The notes beneath the pieces are model-generated. The model was given only the letters and a program-made list of their open reading frames with translations. It did not search any database and was not told the DNA's origin. This document shows, piece after piece, positions 7,862 through 16,578 of a stretch of DNA of 64,000 nucleotides. The translations under genes and the position numbers were made by a program. This stretch comes from JBFXAM01 sp050184295 (GTDB lineage Bacteria; Planctomycetota; Phycisphaerae; UBA1845; Fen-1342), in NCBI GenBank assembly GCA_050184295.1, contig JBFXAM010000001.1, positions 124,001 to 188,000 of the forward strand, given 5' to 3'. Position 1 is the first letter of the stretch. The number at the start of each line of letters is the position of its first letter.

Positions 7862-9262
7862 TCAGTCGCGGTCGGGCGCGCCGGCGTCGCCGCCGGTCAG
7901 TCCGCCGAGCATCTTCATGACGTCGCCGACCTTCAGCGCCGCGAAGCCCTCGGCTTCGAATCGCTGCATTCCGGCCAGCGCCGGGTCGGCGGCGTCGACA
8001 AAGCTGAACCGCAACCGCCCATCACGCGCGCCGAAGTGAGACAGCTCCGCCGACTCGATCCCCGTCCCCTCCACATAGCGCAGCGACAGCTTCGCGCCGC
8101 GCAACAGTTCCAGCTCCTCTGCGTCCATCCCCTCGGTCTTAAACTCCGCCGCCTCCAGGATCCACATTCCGGGTTCGATCTGTTTCGTGCTCACCTTGCC
8201 GGCGAGCTGCTCGATCTGCGTCACAAACTCGCCGATCCGATCCGCGCCCGCGCGCCCCGTCAGCAGGTCCATCACCGCCGCTTCCAACGCCGGGCTCTGC
8301 CCGTCCAGCCGTAGTCCGCCCGGCTCGTTCGCGCCGTCGTCGCCGATGTGCACGGACAAGTCCGCCGCCCCGGGCGAAATGCCCACCCCGACCTTCATTT
8401 GCTGCTGCGCGCTCGCGGAGATCGAACCCGCCGCGCCCGCGGCCGCGTGTTCCGTCACGCTGGCCGCCGGACCGCCCGACGTGCTGGCGCCGACCCGCGC
8501 CGAAACCGCCGCCGCACGGTCGTCCGCGTCGTGAAACCAATCGCGCACGCCCGCCAGCTCCTCCACGCCCGTCAGGTCCAGCAGCAGCCCGCGGCGGAGA
8601 AACGGCACCACGATCGCGGCTTCCGGAGTCTCGCGCAGCACCTCGTCCGGCAGCCCCGCGAGGCGCACAAACGCCCACTGCGAATGCGCACTGAACGCCC
8701 CAGCGACGTGCACGTCGAGGCCCGCGAGTTCTTCATTACTGTTGTCCGCCCGCACGGTCAGGTCGATCGCAACGCACTCGGGTTCCGGCAGCTCCGCGCC
8801 CTGTTCCACCATTCGCCGCAGCGAGATTTCCGCCGGAAACACGATCTCCGCCCGTCCGTCCACTTGCACGCCCTCGACACAGACGCGCTCGAACTCCACC
8901 GCGATGCCGCGATGAACCGCCTCGCGCAGACTGTTGAAGATCGTCGCCGCCATCGACGGCGTGCTCGCCGACGGCACCACAAAGAACGCCGCCAGCGCGA
9001 TCGTCGCGGCCAATCCGCCGCTCACCGCCGCGAACATTCGGGGCTTTCGCATGAACCAGGCTCCTTTCGATGGGCGGTCGCGGTCGGCGACACCCGTGGC
9101 TCGTCGTGATCCCGTCCCGATCGAAAGCGGTGGGTCGTTCGGTGCGGCGCGCCAGGCTCTTCGCGCGGCGGTCGGCGGTGGCGTGGGCAGTGGCAGGCTC
9201 GCTCCGACGCGGCGCAGGTTGCGGTCGAGCGCTCGGTCACGTTTATCGCGCGGGTTGCTCAT
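7862..9262 (-). CDS. Large anti-sigma-like single-pass membrane protein (ECF module 1)
   Basis: 466 aa. The ATG at 9262 has a GAGGAG 7 nt upstream and lies just after the stop of the ECF sigma gene, so the two are an operon. Residues 1-75 are hydrophilic and Arg-rich; a single membrane segment follows (roughly residues 77-98, VSGGLAATIALAAFFVV). The extracytoplasmic part of ~370 aa has no recognisable catalytic motif and includes a Ser/Ala/Gly-rich patch near ASVTEHAAAGAAGSI. The topology (short cytoplasmic N-terminus, one TM, large outer domain) and position suggest it regulates or is regulated with the sigma factor. No zinc-binding HxxxCxxC motif is present, so the anti-sigma role is inferred from context only. 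Confidence 0.7.
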   Translation of the reverse strand: MSNPRDKRDRALDRNLRRVGASLPLPTPPPTAARRAWRAAPNDPPLSIGTGSRRATGVADRDRPSKGAWFMRKPRMFAAVSGGLAATIALAAFFVVPSASTPSMAATIFNSLREAVHRGIAVEFERVCVEGVQVDGRAEIVFPAEISLRRMVEQGAELPEPECVAIDLTVRADNSNEELAGLDVHVAGAFSAHSQWAFVRLAGLPDEVLRETPEAAIVVPFLRRGLLLDLTGVEELAGVRDWFHDADDRAAAVSARVGASTSGGPAASVTEHAAAGAAGSISASAQQQMKVGVGISPGAADLSVHIGDDGANEPGGLRLDGQSPALEAAVMDLLTGRAGADRIGEFVTQIEQLAGKVSTKQIEPGMWILEAAEFKTEGMDAEELELLRGAKLSLRYVEGTGIESAELSHFGARDGRLRFSFVDAADPALAGMQRFEAEGFAALKVGDVMKMLGGLTGGDAGAPDRD

Positions 9263-9266
9263 GTCG

Positions 9267-9848
9267 CTACTCCTCTTCCAGTCGCGCAAGCATCGCACGC
9301 AGCGCCTGTCGGGCCCGATACAGTCGCCCCTCGACCGCCCGCTCGCTCACGCCGATCCGCGCCGCCAGCTCCGCCTGCGTCGCGTTATCGAAGTACTGCC
9401 CCACGATCAACTCCTGCTCCGCGGCCGGCAGCGCGGTGATCGCCAGGAGCAGTTGGTCCCGCGTCTCACGTCGCTCCAGCTCGCTCGCCGGGAGCTCGCC
9501 GTCCACCAGTTCTTCCGCCAGCCGCGTCGCATGCTCCGGATCAGGAACCGGAAGGTGTTCCGGGCGGCGCGCCTTCAACCGCCACTCCGTTCGCAGCAGG
9601 TTGCGAGCAATCACCCGCAGCCACGCCTCCATGCTCGCGGGTGCTGCTTCGGCGACGCGGCCCCGCGCCTGCACCCACACCTGCTGAACGAGATCCTCGG
9701 CGCGGTGTGCATCCCCGGTCCGCACCGCAAAGAAGCGGTAGAGCGACGGCGCGCACGCGTCGAACTCGCGCGCCAGCCGCGCCGCCGCCTCCGCGTCCGA
9801 CACGGACCCAACGTCCCACGTAAGACCGGCGGCGCCGGATACGCTCAT
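9267..9848 (-). CDS. ECF-type RNA polymerase sigma factor (module 1)
   Basis: 193 aa from the ATG at 9848, chosen because GGGAG lies 7 nt upstream; the longer frame is unlikely. Region 2 is visible as YRFFAVRTGDAHRAEDLVQQVWVQA and AWLRVIARNLLR (-10 recognition and core binding). Region 4 is ITALPAAEQELIVGQYF plus the helix-turn-helix TQAELAARIGVSERAVEGR, which reads the -35. Small two-domain architecture without region 1.1 or 3 is typical of ECF factors. The gene ends 4 bp before the start of the membrane protein that probably controls it. A minus-strand TATGAT at 9885-9890 could be its promoter. Confidence 0.9.
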   Translation of the reverse strand: MSVSGAAGLTWDVGSVSDAEAAARLAREFDACAPSLYRFFAVRTGDAHRAEDLVQQVWVQARGRVAEAAPASMEAWLRVIARNLLRTEWRLKARRPEHLPVPDPEHATRLAEELVDGELPASELERRETRDQLLLAITALPAAEQELIVGQYFDNATQAELAARIGVSERAVEGRLYRARQALRAMLARLEEE

Positions 9849-9947
9849 CCACGACTCCCGGTGGCGGGCTTCCATCCGCTTTCGATCATACAGACGCGCG
9901 CCTGCCCGCCGCCCCACGGAAAAAAGCGCCGCCGCTCGCGCGAGCTG

Positions 9948-10008
9948 AAAAAAAAAAAAAGCACGACGGGCGACGACCACCCGCTCATCGCGAGTGACCA
10001 TCGCCCGT
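9948..10008 (-). terminator. Strong Rho-independent terminator with 13-T tract
   Basis: On the minus strand, an 8-bp stem (ACGGGCGA at 10008-10001 pairing with 9973-9966, extendable by wobble pairs) is followed after five bases by thirteen uninterrupted T (the A run at 9948-9960 on the plus strand). It lies downstream of the 10071-10616 gene, and separates it from the ECF sigma gene. Confidence 0.8.
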
Positions 10009-10070
10009 GGCGCCTCAATCTCCGCGGCACACGCGCCAAGCGGCGCGAAACCGCCGGTGGCCCTCGGCCC

Positions 10071-10616
10071 CTACGCCGTCGCCAGATTCACCTGATCGCG
10101 CAGCAGCCGCGCCAGCGTCTGCCGCGTCTCCGGATCCAGCGACTTCATCGACTGCTCAAAAATCCGCACGCGGTTCTGTTCGTCGAAATAGTTCCGCACG
10201 TCCGGCGTCAGCCGCGTCAGGTCCGCCAGCACGCCGCGCAACTCCGCAATGCTGTTGCGATCCAGCTCGCGTACCCGCGTCGCGACCTCGCCGAGCAGCC
10301 GCTCGAACTCCGCCCGCCAGTCCTCGAAGTTGTTTTCGACGGCCAGATAGTGTTCCGCGTCGCTCACGAGAAACGTCCGGATCACGTCGAGATCCGCTTC
10401 GCCCAGCGGCTCGTTGTGCTCGAGCCGGCGGATGGCCATCTTCACGTCCGCGCTCCAGAGCGCTTGCTGCGCCTCGCGCACCAGCGTGCTCAGCCGACCG
10501 ATCTGGTGCTCGACGCGCTCCATGTCCTCCGCGGATTGGTTCTGAAGCGCCTCCTGCGCCATCTGGCGAATCGCGTCCACGCCCTGACTCAACGCTTGCT
10601 GATCGAGCTTCGGCAT
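10071..10616 (-). CDS. Conserved-looking helical cytoplasmic protein of unknown function
   Basis: 181 aa from the ATG at 10616, which has GGAGA 6 nt upstream; a longer frame to 10709 is Arg/Pro-rich and unlikely to be coding. The sequence is strongly charged and alpha-helical, with coiled-coil-like stretches (AIRQMAQEALQNQSAED, HQIGRLSTLVREAQQAL, EFERLLGEVATRVREL). No signal peptide, membrane segment or catalytic motif is visible. I do not recognise the family. It is followed by a strong terminator and so is probably a single-gene transcript. Confidence 0.65.
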   Translation of the reverse strand: MPKLDQQALSQGVDAIRQMAQEALQNQSAEDMERVEHQIGRLSTLVREAQQALWSADVKMAIRRLEHNEPLGEADLDVIRTFLVSDAEHYLAVENNFEDWRAEFERLLGEVATRVRELDRNSIAELRGVLADLTRLTPDVRNYFDEQNRVRIFEQSMKSLDPETRQTLARLLRDQVNLATA

Positions 10617-10801
10617 GCCGTGTCTCCAAACCCGGGGTGTGCGCCGCAATGGGCGCGGCCGATAACGCCGCGGTCCCCCCCGCGCGGCCGCACAAATACT
10701 CTCCTTCATCGGTCAGACCGATGACCCGCGCGCATAGGCGCTTCGAGATTCTGCCAATCGAAAGGGGCGTTGGGCCGCCGCGTCCGCTATTCCGTCGCGG
10801 T

Positions 10802-12217
10802 TCAGACCACGCGCGCCCAGAGCGCCTTCAAATACGCCGACTCCGGGCAGCTCAACATCACGGGATGATCGGCGCCCGCGCCCGTCAGGTCGAACATCTG
10901 GAGCGTCCGGCGCGCCCGCGTCGCGGCCCGGTGCACGGTGCTCACAAAGTCGTCCCGCGAGACCAGACCGCTGCAACTGCACGTCAGAAAGAACCCGCCC
11001 GGCCGCACGAGCTGCACCGCCAGTTGATTCAGGTCAAAGTACTTGCGCAACGCCTCGTCAAACTGCTCGCGCGACATCGCCAGCTTCGGTGGATCCAGCA
11101 CGACGGCGTCATATTGCCGCCCGTTCGCGATCATTTGCCGCATGTACACAAACGCGTCCGCGTGGACGAGTTCCAGCCGCGCCTGGTTCAGATTCGCGTT
11201 GTCACGCGCGACCGCGAGCGCCTCCTCATCGAGATCGACGCACGTCACGTCGCGCGCCGGTCCGAGCCGCTTCGCGCTCAGGCCGAACCCGCCGGTGTAG
11301 CAGCAAAGATCGAGCACCGTAGCGTCCGCGCAGAGCCGCGCAAATCGCAGCCGGTTCTCGCGCTGATCGCAGAAAAACCCCGTCTTGTGACCCACCGCCA
11401 GGTCGACGAAGTAGCGCACGCCGTGCTCGTGCACCTGCGTGCGCGCGGCGCCGTCGGCTGGCGGGACGCGGAACCCCTCGAGTTTCTGGATCGCGTGATC
11501 GGCGCGGAACACAACGCGTTGCACGCTGGTCGGCCCTCCGCGCCGTGGGCCACGGCGCGCCGCGCGCGTTTCGACAGGCCCCGCGGGGACGGACTCGACG
11601 GGGCGCGCTGCGCCCGTCGCCTCGATCGCGAGCGGCGCCGTAAATGCGGCGCGCGAACCGACATCGGAGTCGCTCGCGCGGCCGCCCGCCGGCCCACCCG
11701 TGTTGCCGATCGCATCAAGCAGCGCCGCAGACAGCAGCTCGCGCCGTTCGAACATCCCCAGCGCGAAGAACTCGCACACCACGCAGTCGCCCAGCCGATC
11801 GACGACCAGCCCGCTCAGCCCGTCGCCCTCGGCGTGCACCAGCCGATACGCGTCCGTCACTTCATCAAGCCGCAGCGCCCGCCGCAGCACGGCGGCGGCC
11901 TCGATCTTTCGATGCCAGAAGGCGTCGTCGACCGGCTCTTCGGCATGCGTCAGCACCCGCACCACGATCCGCGACCGCGGATTGAACAACCCGCGGCCAA
12001 AATACGCGTCGGTCTTGTCATAGATGTTCACGACCTCGCCGGGCCGGGCGGCCGGATCGACCGCGCCGATCATGCGTTCGAACAGGAACGGATGCATCGT
12101 GGCGGAGCGGAGAGAGACCCAAGGGGAGAGCGCGCCGGGCGGCGCGGCCTGGGTGCTTCGTTGGGCGGACGCTCGCGGCGCCGAACTTGAACGGTGAGGA
12201 CGGGTCTTGCGCATCAT
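10802..12217 (-). CDS. RlmI-like 23S rRNA (cytosine-C5) methyltransferase with a linker insertion
   Basis: SAM-dependent methyltransferase of the PUA-plus-Rossmann type that modifies a cytosine in 23S rRNA. The N-terminal ~120 residues resemble a PUA/EEHEAD region (GEVVNIYDKTDAYFGRG, YRLVHAEGDGLSGLVVDR). The catalytic core shows HKTGFFCDQRENR, the SAM motif VLDLCCYTGGFGLSA, VDLDEEAL, LDPPKLAMSR and TCSCSGLVS. Between them is an Ala/Gly/Arg-rich insertion of about 55 residues (near NTGGPAGGRASDS) not expected in the family. Start uncertain: ATG at 12217 or 12214, neither with a good SD. It follows nuoE on the same strand. Confidence 0.85.
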   Translation of the reverse strand: MMRKTRPHRSSSAPRASAQRSTQAAPPGALSPWVSLRSATMHPFLFERMIGAVDPAARPGEVVNIYDKTDAYFGRGLFNPRSRIVVRVLTHAEEPVDDAFWHRKIEAAAVLRRALRLDEVTDAYRLVHAEGDGLSGLVVDRLGDCVVCEFFALGMFERRELLSAALLDAIGNTGGPAGGRASDSDVGSRAAFTAPLAIEATGAARPVESVPAGPVETRAARRGPRRGGPTSVQRVVFRADHAIQKLEGFRVPPADGAARTQVHEHGVRYFVDLAVGHKTGFFCDQRENRLRFARLCADATVLDLCCYTGGFGLSAKRLGPARDVTCVDLDEEALAVARDNANLNQARLELVHADAFVYMRQMIANGRQYDAVVLDPPKLAMSREQFDEALRKYFDLNQLAVQLVRPGGFFLTCSCSGLVSRDDFVSTVHRAATRARRTLQMFDLTGAGADHPVMLSCPESAYLKALWARVV

Positions 12218-12392
12218 CCTGCCAAACGCCGCGGAACGTGCGAGGCGACATCGTGCGCACCGCGGCGCGTTGCCGCGGGCGTCAGAAAGCGCTACTGCCC
12301 AGACGGGCGTGGTCCCTTGCGGGGTGCGTGCAGTCTGCGCGGCAGTGTGCTCGAGCGCCGAGCCTTGACGAGCGAGAATCGCGGGTGGACGT

Positions 12393-12968
12393 TCACTTGC
12401 GTCCCGGCGCGTCGAACAGGTCGCTGCGCGGCATCTCGAGCTGGTCGTTGTTCGGCTCGTCGAGCAACCGCTCGACATCCTCGGGCTTCACGCACTTGTG
12501 CATCTTCTCGTTGATGAGCAGGCACGGCGCGTGATCGCAGGCCGCCAGGCACTCCTCGGTCATGAAGGAGTAGCGGCCGTCGGCGCTCGTGCCGTGCTCG
12601 CCGCAGCCCAGCTTGCGTTCGATCGCCTCCTGCACCTGTTTCGAGCCCATGAGTTCGCAACTGATGGAGCGGCAGATGACGACGACTTTTTTCCCCTTGG
12701 GGTGGGTCCAGAAATGCGTATAGAAGGTGACGACGTCCATCACCTGCGCCGGTGGGATCTCCAGCAGCTCGGCGACTTCGCGCATCACGCGCAGCGAGAT
12801 GTACCCGACCTCGTCCTGCGCGATGTGCAGCGCCGGCAGCAGCACCGCCCGCTTCGTTTCGTAGCGCGGGAAGAAGGTGCGAATCTTGGCTTTGGCGGCG
12901 TCGCTCAGGCCGGGGCCGAGCTTCTCTTCCGCGACGGTCTTGCGATCGACAACGTTCCAGCTCACGGG
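12393..12968 (-). CDS. nuoE: NADH-quinone oxidoreductase subunit E (2Fe-2S)
   Basis: Thioredoxin-like 2Fe-2S subunit of the peripheral arm of respiratory complex I. The four cluster ligands are in VICRSISCEL and EECLAACDHAP; RYETKRAVLLPALHIAQ and VMDVVTFYTHFW are family signatures. I place the start at GTG 12968 (MSWNVVDRK), with AAGGA 6-7 nt upstream, giving 191 aa. The frame is open further upstream to GTG 13019, but that codon lies inside the REP palindrome cluster. It is the third gene of a nuoC-nuoD-nuoE set in which the REP cluster separates it from nuoD; nuoF and nuoG are not adjacent. Confidence 0.92.
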   Translation of the reverse strand, partial: PVSWNVVDRKTVAEEKLGPGLSDAAKAKIRTFFPRYETKRAVLLPALHIAQDEVGYISLRVMREVAELLEIPPAQVMDVVTFYTHFWTHPKGKKVVVICRSISCELMGSKQVQEAIERKLGCGEHGTSADGRYSFMTEECLAACDHAPCLLINEKMHKCVKPEDVERLLDEPNNDQLEMPRSDLFDAPGRK

Positions 12969-13009
12969 AGTTCCTTCGCCGAAATCCAGTCCCAAACCGG
13001 CCGTAATCG

Positions 13010-13207
13010 GCAGCACCACCGGCTTCCAGCCGTTCGCATCCGCAGTAGCACCGGTTTCCAGCCGGTCATGTCACACCCACAGTAGCACCGGCTTCCAGCC
13101 GGTCATGTCACGTTCGCAGTAGCACCAGCTTCCAGCCGGTGATTCATCGTTACGTACCGGCCGCAGGCCGGCGGTTCACCCGTTCGCACCGGCTGGAAGC
13201 CGGTGCT
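13010..13207. repeat. REP-like palindrome cluster between nuoD and nuoE
   Basis: About six imperfect copies of a palindromic unit with core CACCGGCT-tcc-AGCCGGT, four in one orientation with the form GTAGCACCGGCTTCCAGCC, one diverged (ACCGGCCGCAGGCCGG near 13154), and one inverted copy at 13187-13207 ending GGTGCTAC. The GTAG before the hairpin resembles the tetranucleotide of enterobacterial REPs recognised by RAYT transposases. The cluster fills the intergenic space between two co-directional complex I genes and its transcript would form several hairpins. Confidence 0.8.
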
Positions 13208-13220
13208 ACGGTCGCGTTTT

Positions 13221-14480
13221 CTACCGATCCAGCTCGGCGGCGATGATGTGCACGCTGCCGAGCACCGCCACCACGTCGCTGATCTGGTGTCCCACGATCA
13301 GCTTCGGGAAGCACGAGTAGTTGATGTAGCTCGGCGGGCGGCAGCGGGCGCGGTACGCGCTGTTCCCGCCGTCGCTCGCGAGGTAAAAGCCCAATTCGCC
13401 GGTCGGGCTCTCGATCGCGCCATACGCCTCGCCGACCGGCGGCTTGAAGCCGCGGTTGGTCATCACTTTCTCGAAGTGGTGGATCAACCCCTCGATCGAG
13501 AAGTAAATCTCGCGCTTGTCCGGCAGCGTGACGCGCTCGTCGTGCGTCGCGTTCACCGGCCCCTGCGGCATCGCCTCGCAGATCTGCTCCAGGATTTTCA
13601 TCGACTGCTTGATCTCCTCGAGCCGCACGAGGAAACGCGCGAAGCAGTCGCCGCCGTACGCGACCGGAACCTGGAAGTGCATGGCCTCGGCGCCGTGGCC
13701 GTCCCAGTTCTCGGCGAAGCAGAGGTACGGCTCGTCCTTGCGCAGATCGCGCTTCACGCCGCTGGCGCGGGCGCAGGGGCCGGTCAGCGACCAGGCGACG
13801 GCGTCGTCGTGGCTGATGACGCCGATGCCCTTGGTGCGCTCGATGAAGATGCGGTTGCGCACCAGCAGGGTCTCAAAGTCCTTGAGCGCCGTCGGGAGAC
13901 GCGTGCGGACAAAGTTCAAAACCCTTTTCTCCCAGCCCGGCGCGGCGTCCTGCATCACGCCGCCGACGCGCGTATAGCTCACCGTGAAGCGGGCGCCGCA
14001 CAGCTCCTCGAGCAGGTCGTAGATGAACTCGCGCTCGTTGAAACCCCACAGAAAGCCGGTGATCGCGCCCAGGTCCAGCGCGGCGGCGCCGACGCAGAGC
14101 AGGTGATCCTGGATCCGTCCCAGTTCGGAGCAGATCGTGCGAATCGCCTTGCAGCGCGGCGTGAGCTCGATGCCGAACAGCTTCTCGACGGCGGCGTGCC
14201 AGGCGAGGTTGTTGACGATCGGCGAGATGTAGTTCATGCGGTCGGTGACGACCACGTACTGGTTGTAGTTGAGGTGCTCGCCGAGCTTCTCGAATCCGCT
14301 GTGCAGGTAGCCGATGTCGGGCGTGCAGCGCATGATGCGCTCGCCTTCGAGCTCCAGAATCAGCCGCAGCGTCGTGTGCGTGGCGGGATGCTGCGGGCCG
14401 AAGTTGAGCGTCCAGCGGTCCTCGCCGGAGTCGTCGCGAATGAGTCGGCTGGGTTCGAATTCGGTGGCAACCGTCGTCAT
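13221..14480 (-). CDS. nuoD: NADH-quinone oxidoreductase subunit D
   Basis: 49-kDa-type subunit that forms the quinone-binding pocket of complex I together with NuoB. The 419-aa length is normal. Signatures include LNFGPQHPATHTTLR, IGYLHSGFEKLGE, the DRMNYIS segment, GAAALDLGAITGFLW, and the C-terminal PPSYINYSC and SDVVAVLGSVHIIAAELDR. Met 1 at 14480 has AGGA 8 nt upstream. It lies 50 bp downstream of nuoC and is followed by the REP cluster, then nuoE. Confidence 0.96.
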   Translation of the reverse strand: MTTVATEFEPSRLIRDDSGEDRWTLNFGPQHPATHTTLRLILELEGERIMRCTPDIGYLHSGFEKLGEHLNYNQYVVVTDRMNYISPIVNNLAWHAAVEKLFGIELTPRCKAIRTICSELGRIQDHLLCVGAAALDLGAITGFLWGFNEREFIYDLLEELCGARFTVSYTRVGGVMQDAAPGWEKRVLNFVRTRLPTALKDFETLLVRNRIFIERTKGIGVISHDDAVAWSLTGPCARASGVKRDLRKDEPYLCFAENWDGHGAEAMHFQVPVAYGGDCFARFLVRLEEIKQSMKILEQICEAMPQGPVNATHDERVTLPDKREIYFSIEGLIHHFEKVMTNRGFKPPVGEAYGAIESPTGELGFYLASDGGNSAYRARCRPPSYINYSCFPKLIVGHQISDVVAVLGSVHIIAAELDR

Positions 14481-14530
14481 GTCGTCGTCCTGTTTCGCGG
14501 TCGGCGGCGGCGGCGGGGCGCCGTGTTCTG

Positions 14531-15064
14531 TCAGGCGCTCTCGCGCGTCACGATCGGGAACGCCTCGCGTTCGCCTTTGCCGCGCAGCGGATAGTCCTTT
14601 CGCAGCGGAAAGTCCGCGAAGGCGTCGGGCATCAGGATTCGTCTCAAGTCAGGGTGTCCGACAAAGTGGATGCCGAACATGTCAAAGACCTCGCGCTCCA
14701 TCCAGTTCGCTCCGGGCCAAACCGTGCACACGCTCGGAACGCGCGGCTCGGGGTCGTTTACGAAAACCTTGAGCCAGAGTCGGTGATTCAACGAAACGCT
14801 CAGGAGCGAGTAGATCACGCCGAAGCGGTCGTCGGCGTCGGGAAAATTGAGGTAATCGACACACGTCACGTCGACCAGTTGCTCGAAGCGCGTGACGCCA
14901 TCGTCGCGAAGGAACCGCGCGACTTCAAACACGCGATCCGGCGGAACGCGCACCCAGAGCTGATCCGACGGGCGGCCGTCGACGTGTGTGCAGAGCGGAC
15001 GGGCCTCCAAGCCCAGGTCGGGGAATCGATTCTGAAGCGCGATGACGGCGGCGGCGACAGCCAC
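14531..15064 (-). CDS. nuoC: NADH-quinone oxidoreductase subunit C
   Basis: 30-kDa-type peripheral subunit of complex I. Signatures are RFEQLVDVTCVDYL, FGVIYSLLSVSLNHRL, WPGANWMEREVFDMFGI and the C-terminal LRRILMPDAFADFPLRKDYPL. The frame is open to 15811, but a GGAGG lies 6 nt before GTG 15064, giving a 177-aa protein of normal length; the upstream extension is Arg/Pro-rich shadow sequence. nuoA and nuoB are not upstream here; an ABC exporter is. It is probably the first gene of a nuoCDE transcript. Confidence 0.93.
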   Translation of the reverse strand: MAVAAAVIALQNRFPDLGLEARPLCTHVDGRPSDQLWVRVPPDRVFEVARFLRDDGVTRFEQLVDVTCVDYLNFPDADDRFGVIYSLLSVSLNHRLWLKVFVNDPEPRVPSVCTVWPGANWMEREVFDMFGIHFVGHPDLRRILMPDAFADFPLRKDYPLRGKGEREAFPIVTRESA

Positions 15065-15333
15065 GGTGATCCTCCAACGGCGCTCGGATCCGCGTTGGAG
15101 CCGCCGGCCGGACCCTTCCGGCACAGGGCGCCCACGGATCGCCCCCGCCGCGGGGCGGCCGAGTCCTCGGCGCGAGGGTTCAAGAGTGTACCCGATTGTC
15201 GGGCTCGGCGGCGCGTGTGCCGATTCGCCGCGCTCCGGCCGGTCACGTCCCGCCGGAATGAACCAGACCCGCACCGGCGCGGGAGGCCGCTGGTCCCGGA
15301 AGCGGATACGTGCAGTCGCTCTTGAGCCACGAC

Positions 15334-16578
15334 CTAGCGGTACTGCACCCACTTGATCAATTCGCCGATGGAGGGCGGTTTGCCGTACATCAGCACGCCG
15401 ACGCGGAAGATCTTGCCGGCGGCCCAGATCGCGACGAGCACGGCAAGCCAGAGCGTGAGCAGGGTGGTCACGACCTGCCAGACGGGCGTCTCGGGATCGG
15501 CGCAGAGGCGTAGGATCATGACAAACGGCGTGATCGGCGGGACGTAGCTGAGCGCGACGCTGATCCAGGATGAGGGATGCTCGGTGATGTAGAACCAGAA
15601 GATCATCGGGATCATCGTCAGCAGCGAGATCGGGAAGCTCAGGCTCTGCGCCTCTTTCAGCTCGTTCACGGCGGAGCCGATCGCGGCGAGCAGCGCGGCG
15701 CTCAGCAGAAAGCCGGGGACGAAGTAGAGCGCGACATAGACGAGCCGCCCGCCGGTGACGAGGTGGCCCATCTGCTGGGCTCGGGCGCCGTAGAAGCCGG
15801 CGAAGCCCCACACGGTGAGCAGCAGCAGACCGACGAGCACCATGCCGAGGATCTTGCCCGCCATCAGCTGGGTCGGGCTGATCGCGGACAGCAACACCTC
15901 CACTACCCGCGAGCTTTTCTCCTCGATCACGCTCGTCAGCAACCCCTGGCTGATGCCGAAGGTCGCCATCACGAGCATGAACATGAACGCGAACGGCGTG
16001 AGGACGCGGACCATCATGTCGTCCTTACGCTTCTGACCGGTCTGAAGATCGACCGTCTGCATCGGCACCGGGCGCTGCAACTGCTGGACGCGCGCCCGGT
16101 CGAGCTCGCTTGCCGCGAAGCGCACGGCGACGATCGACTCATACGCGAACTGCTCGATCCGCCGGCCGGTTTCGAGCTGCTGGTCCTGACGGGCGACCGT
16201 GCACGGCGCGACGGCGTCGACGGCCTCGCGCGGGATCACGATATACGCGTACAGCGCGCCCGCGAGAATGCGGCGCCGTGCGTCGTCGACCGCGTCGGCG
16301 GCGTCCGCGAGTCGTTCCACGGCGAAGATGCGGTTGGGGTTCTCGGTGTTCCAGGCTTCGACCGCCTGCTCAAATCGCGGCAGCAGTTCGCCATGCCCGT
16401 CGAAGACCGCGAGCGTGCGCGTCGGCAACTTCTCGCTCTTGGAGATGTCTCCCACCCAGCGCGTGCCGAAGATGCCGAGCATGATCATGAGCGGCATCAA
16501 CACGACGCTGAGGAAGAAGGCGCGCGTGCGGACGGTTTCGACGAATTCGCGGGTCGCGACCGTCAGGATCTTGCTCAT
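15334..16578 (-). CDS. ABC-2 type exporter permease (NatB-like)
   Basis: Membrane subunit of an ABC-2 exporter. 414 aa: one N-terminal membrane segment (FFLSVVLMPLMIMLGIFG), a ~170-residue extracytoplasmic domain, then five or six C-terminal membrane segments beginning at FAFMFMLVMATFGIS, with the family motif IEEKSSRVVEVLLSAISPTQLMAGKILG. This arrangement matches NatB-type sodium or drug exporters. Its ATG overlaps the stop of the ATPase gene by 4 bp (ATGA at 16575-16578), so the two are translated together as NatA-NatB. Substrate is unknown. Confidence 0.88.
   Translation of the reverse strand: MSKILTVATREFVETVRTRAFFLSVVLMPLMIMLGIFGTRWVGDISKSEKLPTRTLAVFDGHGELLPRFEQAVEAWNTENPNRIFAVERLADAADAVDDARRRILAGALYAYIVIPREAVDAVAPCTVARQDQQLETGRRIEQFAYESIVAVRFAASELDRARVQQLQRPVPMQTVDLQTGQKRKDDMMVRVLTPFAFMFMLVMATFGISQGLLTSVIEEKSSRVVEVLLSAISPTQLMAGKILGMVLVGLLLLTVWGFAGFYGARAQQMGHLVTGGRLVYVALYFVPGFLLSAALLAAIGSAVNELKEAQSLSFPISLLTMIPMIFWFYITEHPSSWISVALSYVPPITPFVMILRLCADPETPVWQVVTTLLTLWLAVLVAIWAAGKIFRVGVLMYGKPPSIGELIKWVQYR

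Noticed and set aside
12969..13019. N-terminal extension of NuoE to GTG 13019
   Set aside because: The upstream codon lies in the REP palindrome; GTG 12968 has an AAGGA at proper spacing and fits family length.
13010..13207. nuoD-nuoE palindromes as a CRISPR array
   Set aside because: Copies differ, one is inverted, intervening sequence is short and similar, and there are no cas genes nearby.
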